In this document: piece by piece, positions 14,701 through 28,300 of the stretch | Layout of the letters: every line of letters begins with the position of its first letter | How positions within the stretch are numbered: position 1 is the stretch's first letter | Source of the DNA: Larimichthys crocea | Lineage: Eukaryota; Chordata; Actinopteri; Sciaenidae | DNA: 64,000 bases | Assembly (NCBI RefSeq): GCF_000972845.2 | Contig: NW_020859554.1 | Span: 28,375-92,374 of the forward strand | Direction of reading: 5' to 3' | Made by a program: the position numbers and the translations under genes | The notes under the pieces: generated by a model | Told to the model about the DNA's origin: nothing | Database searches by the model: none | Seen by the model: only the letters and a program-made list of their open reading frames with translations

Positions 14701-16222
14701 CACTTGCCATGGTCCGGTGAGGTTACTAGGGTTCCTCAAGGGGTTGCCTGAAAATCTGGGTTATTCCATATTGAAGTGAATTTTAAAAAATGTTGTTTTT
14801 TTATTTCACTGTTAAAGAAGTGGGGGATTTGAAAGTGTAAATTCCTTGTATGTGTATTTTTATGTGTTGTAGATGGGTGGCAAGATGATGCTTGTTTTTT
14901 ATTTTTACAGTAAAACTTGTTTGTGAGTGTTGAATATGAAATGTGTTGCACTGGGGTAATTGATATGTTATCCACCGCGCTTATTATTATTGAGTGTGCG
15001 TGCAAGGCGCACACTATATGTTATCCACCGTGCTTATTATTGAGTGTGCCTGAAAACGCACACTATATGTTATCCACAGCGCTTATTGAGTGTGCGTGCA
15101 AGGCGCACACTATATGTTATCCACCGCGCTTATTATTGAGTGTGCCTGAAAGAGCACACTCTTTAAAACCTCTCGGGCTTATTATTGAGTGTGCGTGCAA
15201 GGCGCACACTATATGTTATCCACCGCGCTTATTATTGAGTGTGCCTGAAAACGCACACTATATGTTATCCACAGCGCTTATTGAGTGTGCGTGCAAGGCG
15301 CACACTATATGTTATCCACCGCGCTTATTATTATTCTTCCGCCCTTTTTTTGTCACGCTACTCCTCCCAGAGTTTTTGTCGCACATACACAAAGCGGGTA
15401 TCGAAACGACCGGCTCGGCCGGGAATCGATTGCTCTGACTTTTCTAAGAGTTTCGGCAAACGGTTTTGCCAAAAATCCAGAAAAACTAAGCCAAAAAATG
15501 AATGGGTGTGTATTGCGAGAACTTTCCAGAGCTAGAGTGAGTGATGTCATCGCTAGAGTGGAGAGGGGAGAGAACGATCAGTGAAAAAATAAAACGGATT
15601 TGACTACCGTGGCCTCAAATGCCCAGCTACAGACATGATTATCCCCTCAAATGTAGGAAAATTCGAGGTGATCGCAGTGATAACACTGTTGAAGCTGTCT
15701 CTTTTATAGTTTTGGCTCCATACAGGCTAATTGATCGAGTACCCCCCTCCACAGCCTCATAGACTCCCATGGTTTTTGGAGCATAGAATTTTCTAGAAGA
15801 CGCAGGGAGCAATTGTGCTTTCTCTGAGTCCTACGGCCAAAGTTTATACAATTTTCGCCTGAAACTTGGCACAGACATTATACACAAGACGAGCGTTCTT
15901 CTGGTCATTCAGATTTTGGTTTGATGCATACCTTATAGGTTTTTTTTGGCCACCTTCGAGGGGACATTCAGACATATACTGTGCATCTCAGTGGGACAGA
16001 CACAGTGCATGCAGCACCTGTGACAATACGCTGACCTGCAGCTCACCCTGGTTGCTTGGCAACCTCAAGCATGCCTTTGACTAACTTTTTTGAAGTCTCT
16101 ATATGATATCAGACTATCAAGACTACATTTTTAATGTCGGCCATTTTATCCTTGTCTCTCACAAACACAAACACATAGATAGAGAGACAGACACACCACA
16201 CACAGGCAGACAGACAGGCAGA

Positions 16223-16264
<42 letters not shown>

Positions 16265-16269
16265 AAACA

Positions 16270-16309
<40 letters not shown>

Positions 16310-19300
16310 ACAAGTTTTTCAAAATAAGAGTCCCTTCAAAATAAGAGCCCAAGTCGTCGGGGGGGGTCGTCGAAAAATACATTTGTAAACTGCGACTGTG
16401 GCCGCAAATGCACAGCTACAGACGTGATTATCCCCTCAAATGTAGGATAATTCGAGGCGGTCGCAGTGATACCACTGTTGTATTTGTCAAATATATAGTT
16501 TTGGCCTGACACACAAATATGCGGCAGCAACTCCCATCCTCAGCCTCATATACTCCCATGTTAAAAAGGCGGGAAATTTTCTGGAGGAAAGCAGAAGTAA
16601 CGTTTCTCTCTCTTGCTCCCAAGGGCACATTTCTTCATTTATGGACACAAAATGACTATGTAGACGATCAGGAAGGGCTCACGATGCTGAAAGTTAAGCC
16701 GGTTCAATGATTGGAAATACGGTTTGGCCAAAAGTCCTTCCTCTTCGAGGGAAGGTCTCAGCATTTTCTCTCAGTCTCAGGATTTCTAACTGACATTTTA
16801 ACAGGTGCAGATCAGCAGCAGGCAGAAGCGGCAGCCATTTTCGTAGTTCTTGGCACTTAATTTGAACTTGTCTGTCTAAAATGGCAGACAGAGACAGCAG
16901 AGCAGCTAGCGCGTTAACATGCTAATGATAATTAGCATTAGCCACTAGGAATTAAATACATGCTAATGTTAACATGGTAATGTGAACATGCTAATGTTAA
17001 CATGCTAATGCTAACTGCTAGCGCATCACCGCTAACATGCTAATGGTAATTGCTAGCGCATGAGCGCTAAAATGCTAACATGCTAACACTAACATTCTAA
17101 TGTTAACATGCTGATGTTAATTTCTAGCGCTTCAGCACTAACATGTTAAAGATAACATGCTAATGCCAACATGCTAATGCTAATTGCTAGCACGTAAGCG
17201 CTAGCTGCTCCTGTGTCTAAATAAACATGTTAAAAATGACTATTTGAGGTGTGCTTTTTGAATACAGACCCCCAGCAACAGCCCACTCGTCAGTCTCAAA
17301 ATTTCTTTTCTAGTACTGAATTTGCTGAGCAGTGTCAGTAATAATGCATGGGGACGACGGGGCCAGAGTCAGGCACACTCAAAATTTCTTTAGAAATTTT
17401 TCTATTTAATAAAATGTTATTTAATTTTTGTAGTATTTTTACTGCTTCTACTCTTTCAGTCAAGTAGATGGGTAAGTTGTTGCAGCAAACAGTTTTATGG
17501 AACACATTAAAATATATGTCCATAACGGTGGAGACTTGTGTAAGGGAATTTGGTGAGTCTGTTAGAAATAGAAGGATATCATCTGCATACTGCATCTGAT
17601 TTTGTGATGAGTGGTTTTCTGTTCAAATATCTATAATATCTCAAAGATCTATGCAAGTGGCTTGATGACAATATTGTAAAGAGCAAACATGAATTCAAAC
17701 AGGATCAGGCATTGCAGCAAGTGTAGCAGGTTGTCCGGTGGTGGGGGGTGGGGTGGGTTGCCATGGGCATGTCTGTAATTGCTTATCCTCATCAGGGTCA
17801 TGGTGGGGCTGGAATCTATCCCCTCTGAATTTGGGCAAGAGGCGGAGTACATGCTTGGACAAGTCGCCAGCTCATCTTGCATGGGAGCTAATTAGGGTTG
17901 TCATGATACTAAAATTTCAAACTCGATATCGATACCCAGGACAATATTCGATGCTCGAAACCATTTTCAATACTTTGGGGATAAAAAATGACAAATACTT
18001 AAAGGCATAAAATATATTTTTATTAACATGAAAAACTAAAACAAAGCGTTTTCAATCTCAACATGGAACATGCTTTCTCAGTAGAAGCACAGATGCTAGT
18101 TAAATAATCAGAAAATGTAGCATGCTAGCCACAGCTAATGACAAAACAAACATTAATGTGGGCCACTGGCCACGCTAACATCAGTAATAATTTTAATACA
18201 TTCAGTTAAATGAAGAACGGGAGCTTTACTAACCTGTCAGAATTCATCATGAAGGCTAGGGTGTTGCTCCTTCAGATGTTTGGCCAAGTTAGTTGTGCAG
18301 CTCGACTTCGTTGCCACCGCTTTAAAGCACTGTTTGCACACAGGCTTGTCAAGATCTTTCAGTTTCCCTTCTTCGTTTGCCTTGTATGCAAAATATTTCC
18401 AAACAAGGCTTTTGCCTTTTTCATTTTCAACCAAGACTGGCTGCCTGGCCTTCCTGCAGCCCCACTGGCCATACTGTCAGCAGAAATGTGTCTCTGGCTG
18501 CCGGACGCTGTCTTACCTGCTGCACTGCCTGTCGAGTGCGCACGCACTGCAGTATCGATACCTTGGCAAATTAGTATTGTATCCGGATATGCCATTGGAG
18601 TATCAATATATTGGACAACCCTAGAGCTAATGCCCTCAGTGTATGAATGTGTGTGAATGGGTGAATGAGATATGTAGTGTGGCTTTGAGTGGTTGGAAGA
18701 CTAGAAAGGTGTCATCACAGGGCATAAACAACCATTCACACTCACTTTCACACCTATATGCAATAATGAACCTTTTAACCTTTCTGTGTATGTTTTTGGA
18801 CTGCGGGAGAACACCGGAATACCTGGAGAAAACCCACACAGACAGGAGAACATGCAAACTCCACACAGAAATATTGTCTGTTTCTCCAAAGAAGAAGAAA
18901 TTATTTCTTATATAGATTATTTGAGTATTCATTGAGTGTGCTTGAAAGAGCAAACTCTTTAAAACCTCTCGGGCTTATTCTCGTCTTTATTGAGTGTGCG
19001 TGTAAGGCGCACACTATATGTTATCCACCACGCTTATTGAGTGTGCGTGTAAGGCGCACACTTTGTTATCCACCGCGCTTATATGGCCTCTGGGCATCCA
19101 CACTATTGTTATCCAAATCTTTATTGGTGTGGATGCCCAGAGGGCATTGTTCTTCAAATCTTTATTTGAAGAACAGAGGTTTTAAAGAGTGTGCTCTTTC
19201 AGGCACACTCTTTAAAACCTCTCGGGCTTATTGAGTGTGCGTGCAAGGTGCACACTATATGTTATCCACCGCGCTTATTGAGTGTGCCTGAAAGAGCACA

Positions 19301-22300
19301 CTCTTTAAATCCTCTCGAGCTTATTCCTGTCTTTATTCGTCTTCCGTTTCTTCCTTGTTTTTTTCGGTTCGCTACTCCTCCCAGAGTTTTTGTCGCACAC
19401 ACACAAAACGGGTATCAAAACGACCGGCTCAGCTGGGAATCGATTGCTATGACTTTTCGGCAAACGGTTTTGCCGAAAATCGCCAAAAACCACACCAAAA
19501 AATGAATGGGTGTGTATTGCGAGAACTTTGGAGAGCTAGAGTGAGTGATGTCATCGCTAGAGTGGAGAGGGAGAGAAAAAGTCGTTGAAAAATAAATTTG
19601 TAAACTGCAATTGTGGCCGCAAATGTCAAGCTACAGAAATCATTTATAGCTACAAACGTAGGAAAATTTGTCAAATATATTTTTCGCGCAAATATGCGGC
19701 AGCAACTCCCATCCTCAGCCTCATATACTCCCATGTTAAAAAGGCGGGAAATTTTCTGGAGGAAAGCAGAAGTAACGTTTCTCTCTCTTGCCCCTAAGGG
19801 CACATTTCTTCATTTATGGACACAAAACGACTATGTAGACGTTCAGAAAGGGGACAGGATGCTCTCAGTTATGTCGGTTCAATGATTGGAAATACGGTTT
19901 GGCCAGAAATCATGTCGGTTCAATGATTGGAAATACGGTTTGGCCAGAAATCCTTCCTCATCGAGGGAAGGTCTCAGCATTTTCTCTCAGTCTCTGTCAG
20001 GATTTCTAACTGACATTTTAGCTGCTGCTGATTAGGTCCTGGTTGCTTGGCAACCTCAGCCTGCTTGAAGGAGGAGAGGGGAGAGGGGCCAGCAGGCAGA
20101 TGCCTAGTGGTGGCCATTTTAGTAGTTCTTGGCACTTAATTTGAACTTGTCTGTCTAAAATGGCAGACAGAGACAGCAGAGCAGCTAGCGCGTTAACGCT
20201 AGCTGTAAAGACATGCAATTTGCTAACATTAGCGACCAATGCTAAAATTAGTGTTAATTAACATTAACCACTAGTAATTAAATACATGTTAATTGCTAAC
20301 ATGATAATGTTAACATGTTAATGCTAATTAACATTAGCCACTAGGAATTAAATACAGGCTAATGTTAACATGGTAATGCTAACATGCTAATGTTAATTGC
20401 TAGTGCGTCAGTGCTAACATGCTAATGTTAACATGCTAATGCTAACCGCTAGCGCACCAGCGTTAGCATGCTAATGGTAACATGTTAATGTTACCATGCT
20501 AATGCTAACATGCTAATGTTAATTGCTAGTGCATCAACGTTAACATGCTAAGGATAACATGCTAATGCCAACAAGCTAATGTTAACATGCTAATGTTAAT
20601 TGCGAGCACGTAAGCGCTAGCTGCTCCTGTGTCTAAATAAACATGTTAATAATTACTATTTGAGGTGTGCTTTTTGAATACAGACCCCCGGCAACAGCCC
20701 ACTCGTCACTCTCAAAATTTCTGCAGGAATTTTCTAGTACTGAATTTACTGAGCAGTGTCAGTAATAATGTATGGGGGTGACGGGGTCAGAGTCAGGCAC
20801 ACTCAAAATTTCTTCAGAAATTTTCAAGTATTCTGTAAACTACTCAACAGTGTCAATTATGTATGGGGGAGAGTCACAGCCCAGAGTCACGCACACTCAA
20901 AATTTCTTTATAAATTTTCTAGTTCGTCTTCCGTTTCTTCCATGGTTTTCTCGGTTCGCTTCTCCTCCCAGAGTTTTTGTCGCGCACACACAAAAGCTGT
21001 CTCTCGCAGACACAAACACAGACACATAGATAGAGAGACAGACAGACACACCACACACAGACAGACAGACAGGGCAGACACACACACACACACACACACA
21101 GACAGGACAAGCACACATGCATGCACACACACACACACAGGACAAGTCTTTCAAAATAAGAGTCCCTTCAAAATAAAAGCCCATTAAAAAGGCAGTGATG
21201 ACACAGCTTGTTGTATTAATTCTGAATTTGCTGAGCAGTGTCAGTAATAATGTATGGGGGTGACGGGGCCAGAGTCAGGCACACTCAAAATTTCTTTAGA
21301 AATGTTCTAGTTGTAACTAAAGCTTCTTGAATGCATTGACAGAGTTAGGTGTATTATCTAACACAGAATTCATGTCCAGGATTATAGTGCACAAGAGCAA
21401 TTGCTGGCTGTAGAGAGCTAAGTTACTGAAAAAATATATGCACTTGTTTCCCTTTTAGAAGCAGTGGCAGATGAATGAAGGGCTGTTGATGCATCCTCTA
21501 TCCCATGTGAAGACACCAGAAGTGGGCCGGCTGTTGAAAGAGATGTCTTTGTGTCTACTGGACCTGCAGGCTCTGTGTGGCATCCTGGCTCAGAGAGCAC
21601 AGGGGAAAGAGCCCAACCTGTCTCTGCTTCTGGGCATGAAATGTAAGTGTATAATGTACACATTGTTTGTTTTTTCACATACACTTAAAGGATCAGAATA
21701 CCAAAACAGAACAACATACTCGGAGAAAAAAAAGGTTTCCTGTTGTAACTTTAGTTCTCTTTCATAATATTTTGCTCAGTGTCTCACTATGGGATGCACG
21801 CCCCCACTGCAGACCTCAGAAGCATTAATCTCATTACGCCAATCCTGATTGGCTGGTGAAACGTGTCCGTCCGCTCCCGGTAGTACCACCTACCTTAAAT
21901 AGCCCATGCGGACGGCACCACGTCATTCAAACACCTCTTCTCACTCGGAGCATATCTCGCGTCCTGGGCTAGCTAGCTAAACTGTCCACAGACGGATCTT
22001 ATTTAGCTTCTGTTGCCGGGCGCTACCTAGCCTTGGAGATTTTCAGCTTTTTCGGTCACACCAGATCGAACTCAGTGTATTCCTCGCCCCACCACGGCCA
22101 GGTCAGCACTGTTCTCGACGCCTCACCACGGCTGTTCGAGTACTGAGTTTTAGCACACCAGCTAATCTCTTGGCTTTTTTCACAGTTAGCACACCAGCTA
22201 ACTTCCTCGACGCCTCACCACGGCTGTTCGAGTACCAAGCATTAGCTCACCAGCTAATCTCTCGGTTTCTTCAGAGTTAGCACACCAGTTAACTTCCTTG

Positions 22301-25300
22301 ACTCCTTGCCTGCACACCAGCTCGCGAGCAATGGAGGCTAAAACCCCTCACACCAGAGTGCTTGGAGACTCTGGGGCCCGTCCCTGTCACTGTGGGAACA
22401 AGATATCGAGCAGAGATCCACACCAGGTCTGCTCGAGCTGCCTGGGGCTGCAACACACCTGGCTAGCTATCAAAGTCCCTGGCTCGTGTCAACACTGTGC
22501 GGTGTTCACGAACGAGAGTCTCCGCAGATGGCTAGCCCACCAGGCTAGCTTATCTGGACATGACCCCCATCTCCCTTCAGACGGTGCCGCCGTCGAGAAC
22601 GAAGAGGAAAAGGGGGCTGTTGCGGTGGCGGAACCGGAGGCTAGCGCCAGCTGGGGCTCCCAGTTTGACCTAGCCGCGGCCCCCCCGCATGAGGAAGACG
22701 TCCTAGTACTGGACTATGGGGAAGATGAAGTTGACGCCTTGGGCCTCCTCATATCAGAGGATGAGGACTGTCAAGTAAGTTGAGATCCCTGATCCGCTGA
22801 CACAGCGAAGGAGTTAATGTGATAGTCATGGGGGCTTTCTGGTATAACCAGTAATGGCGTAAACCTTCAGACATTTGGGTACTATCCACTTCTGGGCTGG
22901 ATAATTGGGGACTTTCTGTCTGAGTGTGAGTAATACATAGAGAGAAAAATGAGCTAAACTGAAATGTGATTAATGATGATTCTGTATTAAATAATGTAAG
23001 AATGAAATGTTAAAATGAGTGTAACCATAAGGGAAAAGAGTGATTATAACTGTGTTCTGATTTTGATTACTAGAAATTGTGAAATCATTGCAACAACTAG
23101 TAGCTAAGTGAGTAACCAAAACAAAATCATGCTGAGAGGTTGGGCCAGGAAATATTGTGCAACTGGACCAGAGGGAGAGGACAAGTGAAGCAAACAGGAA
23201 ACATCTGGAGGGATGAGCAGGAAGGATGAACTACCGCCTAATATGGTTGGACTCCGGCAAGCGACTCATTGTAACCTGATAGGGGGAAATCCAAACAGGG
23301 AGTATAAGAGCCACTGCACAACGGAGATCGTGGTTATCCTCGTCAGCCGGCACCCAAGTTCGAGACATGCTGGACGACAGACCAAAACGGGAGCATTGAA
23401 TCTACGGACTTAATCTCTAAACCACCGAGAAGGAACAGACAAACAGCCTAACATCGCAAAGAGAAGAATCTGGGGAGCCACAGCTGGCAAGAGGGAGCCG
23501 AGCCAAGGAGGATTAACCCCAACCCGGCTGTGGGTCTCGACTGGACCAACCAGAATTCTTTTCGTGTTCATCCTGCCAAGGAGAGGCTGTGGGTATTGGG
23601 GATTTTCTGGGCTTTGGACAAAGACAGGGACTCTCGATGAAATCCAGCAGTTTGGCAGTCGTGAAAGGATTGGATTGACTGATCACTGCTTCACCCTTTC
23701 CCTCCCTCTCTCCAAATTGGACCAACCTCAGTAACTCAGCAACAGCCTTCGTACCGTCTGTCCGTCCGTTTTCTTCCGCTTATCCGTGGTCGGGTCGCGG
23801 GGGCAGCAGCTTCAGCAGGGAAGCCCAGACTTCCCTCTCCCCAGCCACTTCTGCCAACTCTCCCAGGGGGACCCCAAGGCGTTCCCAGGCCAGCCGAGAG
23901 ACGTAGTCCCTCCAGCGTGTCCTGGGTCTTCCCCGGGGCCACCTCCCGGAGGGACGTGCCCGGAACATCTCACCAGGGGGAGGCATCCTCACGAGATGCC
24001 CGAGCCACCTCAACTGGTTCCTCTTGATGCGGAGGAGCAGCGGTTCTACTCTGAGCTCCTCGCGGATGGCCGAGCTTCTCACCCTATCTCTAAGGGAGAG
24101 CCCAGCCACCCTGCGAAGGAAGCTCATTTCGGCCGCTTGTATTCGCAATCTTATTCTTTCGGTCACTACCCAAAGCTCGTGACCATAGGTGAGGGTAGGA
24201 ACGTAGATCGACTGGTAAATCGAGAGCTTCGCCTTTCGGCTCAGCTCCTTCTTCACCACGACGGACCGGTGCAGAGTCCGCATCACTGCAGAAGCCGCAC
24301 CGATCCGCCGGTCGATCTCCCGTTCCATCCTTCCCTCACTCGTGAACAAGACCCCGAGATACTTGAACTCCTCCACTTGAGGCAGGATCTCATCCCCGAC
24401 CTGGAGACTGCACTCCACCCTTTTCCGGCTGAGAACCATGGCCTCGGATTTGGAGGTGCTGATTCTCATCCCAGCCGCTTCGCACTCGGCTGCAAACCGC
24501 TCCAGAGAGAGCTAGAAGGTCACGATCCGATGAAGCCAACAAGACTAGATCGTCCGCAAAAAGCAGCGACCCAATCCTAAGGCCACCGAATCGCAGCCCC
24601 TCGACGCCCTGGCTGCGCCTAGAAATCCTGTCCATAAAGGTTATGAACAGAACCGGTGACAAAGGGCAGCCCTGGCGGAGTCCAACTCCCACGGGAAACA
24701 GGTCCGACTTACTGCCGGCAATGCGGACCAAGCTCTGGCATCGAGAGTACAGGGACCGGATAGCCCGTATCAATGGGTCCGAAACCCCACTCCAGGGCCG
24801 CGCTAAGGGTATAGAGCTGGTCCACAGTTCCACGGCCAGGAGGAAAACCACACTGCTCCTCATGGATCCGAGGTTCGACAATCTTGCGGACCCTCCTCTC
24901 CAGGACCCCCGAGAAGACCTTCCTGGGGAGGCTGAGGAGTGTGATCCCCCTATAGTTGGAGCACATCCTCCGGTCCCCCTTTTTGAAGAGGGGAACCACC
25001 ACCCCGGTCTGCCAGTCCAGAGGCACTGCCCCCGATGTCCACGTGATGTTGCAGAGACGTGTCAACCAAGACAGCCCCACAACATCCAGAGCCTTGAGGA
25101 ACTCCGGGCGGACCTCATCCACCCCCGGGGCCCTGCCACAGAGGAGTTTTTTGACTACCTCAGTGACCTCAGCCCCAGAGATGGGCGAGACCACCACGGG
25201 GTCCCCAGACTCTGCCTCCTCAAAGGAAGACGTGGGATTGAGGAGGTCTTCGAAGTATTCCCTCCACCGACCCAAGACGTCCCCAGTCGAGGTCAGCAGC

Positions 25301-28300
25301 ACACCGTCCCCACTGAACACAGTGTTGATAGTGCACTGCTTCCCCCGCCTGAGCCACTGGATGGTGGTCCAGAACCTCCTCGAAGCCGTTCGAAAGTCGC
25401 TCTCCATGGCCTCACCGAACTCCTACCACGCCCGAGTTTTTGCCTCCACAACCGCAGAGGTCGCATTCCGCTTGGCATGTCGATACCCGTCAGCTGCTTC
25501 AGGACTCCAACAGGCCAGAAAGGTTCTGTAGGCCTCCTTCTTCAGCTTGACGACATCCCTCACCGCCGGTGTCCACCAGCGGGTTCGGGGGCCACCGCCA
25601 CGACAGGCACCGACCACCTTACGGCCACAGCTCCGGTCGGCCGCCTCGACAATGGAGGAACGGAACATGGTCCACTCGGACTCAATGTCCCCCGCCTCCC
25701 CCGGGACATGAGCGAAGCTCTCCCGGAGGTGGGAGTTGAAACTCTTTCTGACAGGAGATTCAGCCAGACGTCCCAGCAAACCCACACAGAACGTTTGGGC
25801 TTGCCAGGTCTGACCGCCATCCTCCCCCACCATCGGAGCCAACTCACCACCAGGTGGTGATCAGTTGACAGCTCCGCCCCTCTCTTCACCCGAGTGTCCA
25901 AAACATGTGGCCGCAAGTCTGACGACACGACCACAAAGTCGATCATCGAACTACGGCCTTGGCCTGGTGCCAAGTGCACATGTGGACACCCTTATGCTTG
26001 AACATGGTGTTCGTTATGGACAATCTATGACGAGCACAAAAGTCCAATAACAGAACACCACTCGGGTTCAGATCAGGGGGGCCGTTCCTCCCAATCACGC
26101 CCCTCCAGGTCTCACTGTCGCTGCCCACGTGAGCATTGAAGTCCCCCAGGAGGACGAGGGAGTCCCCAGAGGGAGCGCTCTCCAGCACCCCCTCTAAAGA
26201 CTCCAAAAAGGGTGGGTACTCTGAACTGCCATTCGGTGCATAAGCACAGACGACATTCAGGACCCGTCCCCCCACCCGAAGGCGAAGGGAGGCTACCCTC
26301 TCGTCCACCGGGGTGAACCCCAACGTACAGGCGCCGAGCCGGGGGGGAAACAAGCAGTCCCACCCCCGCTCTGCGCCTCTCGCCGGGGGCAACTCCAGAG
26401 TGGTAGAGCGTCCAGCCCCTCTCAAGGAAACTGGTTCCGGAACCCACGCTGTGCGTCGAGGCGAGCCCGGCTATATCTAGCCGGTACCTCTCAACCTCGT
26501 GCACCAGCTCAGGCTCCTTCCCCGCCAGAGAGGTGATGTTCCACGTCCCCAGAGCCAGCTTCTGCAACCGGGGGTCGGACCGTCAGGGTCCCCGCCTCCG
26601 ACTGCCGCCCATCTCTCTTCGCACCGCTCCCCCCCTGAGACCTCTCCCATGGGTGGTGGGCCCATGTCGCCTTTTCGGGCTGTGCCCGGCCGGGCCCCAT
26701 GGGTAAGGACCCGACCACCAGGCGCTCGCCAACGAGCCTTCGTACCAGGTTATCAAATTTATTAATATAAGGATAGTGATTTTAGAGGATAGGATTAATC
26801 AAATCTGAATGAATTAAACTGTATGCTCGCCCTTGCTAAACTTTGCAATAAATATATCCACTGCAGTTAAAGATTAAGTTGTGGACCTCACTTTTATGAC
26901 ATCTCCTGCAGGGTGTAATCATGAGGTATAGTGTGTTCAACATCCAATAAGGTTCTAACAGGTTACTATAGCCCACAGAAATTAACAGACCCTTGGGGCT
27001 CACTGTCCGAGCCACTAAAAAATATCCTAGCAACCACACCAAGTGCACAGATCAATGAGAGGAGAGCTGCCGTGAACGCACGCGGCTAGTGTAGTATTTG
27101 GCCCACAGGGGCTATTCGGTCAGGTGCTATACTAGAGTAAGCAGGGTAGACGTGCGGACGAAGGCAGTTAGAAGCTAGGCGAATCTCCTCGCCACCAGCT
27201 TAAACAGTCCTCTGTACGGTCCCGGGAGGGGCTTGAGGATCGGACCCATGAGACAGAGAGCTGGACCAGTACCACCTGTACAGGGGTAACTCGGGATCTA
27301 ACAGGACGAGGACAACATCTTCATGACGCCAGCCCAGGCTACCCAGCCCGCAGCCTCCGTCGCCTCTCGGGATGGAGATGAGGGCAGCACATCAGCTTCT
27401 CCTCTCCCTAGCTCGGACATGCTCGACGTGTGCAAACATGCTGCTGCCCGGCTAGCCATCTCCTAGCCCGCTGTCATAGCTGAGACCACCAGGTCCCGCT
27501 ACGAGTGGAAGAAATTGCCCTTGGCCAAGAGCGCGACAAAGCAACTTCTCCCCGTCTTCCCAGAGCTGCTGGATGAGGAGGCGAGCTCATGGAGAGACCG
27601 CCCTTACAGCAGCAGGAGCCCGATCCCCGGGGCCTCATCCCGCGACTGTGAGGCGATGGAGAGCCTGGGTCTGCTCCGCATGCCTCCGATGGAGCCACTC
27701 GTTGCAGCCCACCTTCACCCCTGGCTGTCAGCGGTGTCCTCCAGGAGCCCAAGTCTGCCGTCCAAGTCTGTCTTTCAGTCTGCCCTGACTGAAAAGGTGT
27801 ACAAGACGGTGGCGCTTTTGGCCAGAGTGCTAAATGTCCTCTCCCTGCTCACGGCTTATCAGGCTGAGTTATGTGAGGATTTTGTGCAAACTCAGGACAC
27901 AGCTGCATGGGAGGAGATACCGGTCATCACTGACCTGTGTCTCCGTGTCCAATGCTGCGCGGTCCAGGCCACGGGAAAAGCACTGGGGACTGTTCTGCAG
28001 GAACGGGCGCGGTGGCTCAACCTCGCCAACCTGTCAGACAGAGAGAAGAAGGACGTCCTGGACATGCCCATTGTCCCGGAGGGGATTTTTGGCTCCGCGT
28101 TGGACTCGATGCAAGGCGGTGTGAAGCCAAAAGGAGGACGAAGCTCTCCGGCTTTGCCTCCCTCGAAAGCCCCCAGCTCCCTCTCCACCTGCGCCGTACA
28201 AGAGCTTTGCGCAGACGGCTTCCCAGGTTTCGCAGTTTAAAATGCCTAAACAGCCGAAACCCCAGCCAGCCCCGGCTCCCCTGCCCAGTCGGAAATCCTC

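Larger units (their letters stand above)
14961..17404 (+). mobile_element. Helentron/HINE-like element, copy 1
   Basis: Ordered parts: a 5' hairpin array (14961-15330); a body with CTCCTCCCAGAGTTTTTGTC (15330-16115); a CA microsatellite; a second partial body copy (16310-16880, repeating the GATTATCCCCTCAAATGTAG block at 15636); a TTAACATGCTAATG minisatellite (16913-17210); and a 3' tail. The tail ends at stem AAAATTTCT, loop, AGAAATTTT near 17381-17400; the terminal CTAG is altered to CTAT. GGCACACTC at 17372 is inverse to the 5' GAGTGTGC. No Rep/helicase protein is present, so it is non-autonomous. The class assignment is inference. Confidence 0.6.
18931..21310 (+). mobile_element. Helentron/HINE-like element, copy 2 (tandem-nested)
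   Basis: A 5' module array (18931-19330) is followed by the body (CTCCTCCCAGAGTTTTTGTC at 19375), a minisatellite (20185-20625) and three successive 3'-tail units ending near 20795, 20850 and 20923 (TTCTAGT). A second, internally shortened copy then starts at once (20925, with a CA microsatellite at 21079-21140) and ends at CTAG 21307-21310. ACACTCAAAATTTC precedes each tail hairpin. No coding capacity seen. Confidence 0.6.
22769..27303 (+). mobile_element. solo LTR (retrovirus-like or LTR retrotransposon) inside DIRS, itself split by Rex3
   Basis: Begins TGTCAAGTAAG and ends GGGATCTAACA (TG...CA). The 4-bp GGAC at 22765-22768 is duplicated at 27304-27307, and removing the insert restores the DIRS reading frame exactly. 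Excluding Rex3, the LTR is about 1544 bases. A TATAAG box is at 23303-23308 and an AATAAA at 26847-26852, in the right order for an LTR. No internal genes remain. The family (endogenous retrovirus versus Gypsy) cannot be told from this. Confidence 0.72.

Noticed and set aside
14961..15330. CRISPR-like array of regularly spaced repeats
   Set aside because: Regular 46-50-base spacing, but there are no unique spacers; the modules are three recurring hairpins in a vertebrate intron.
14917..15438. 173-codon frame with repeated [13 protein letters not shown] blocks
   Set aside because: Translation of the tandem 5' hairpin modules; the peptide periodicity is the DNA repeat.
16103..16382. Frames of repeated Thr-His or Cys-Val
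   Set aside because: Translation of a CA microsatellite in alternative frames.
23786..25860. Long plus-strand frames of 264 and 405 codons
   Set aside because: They are antisense to the Rex3 ORF, whose minus-strand domains are clear.
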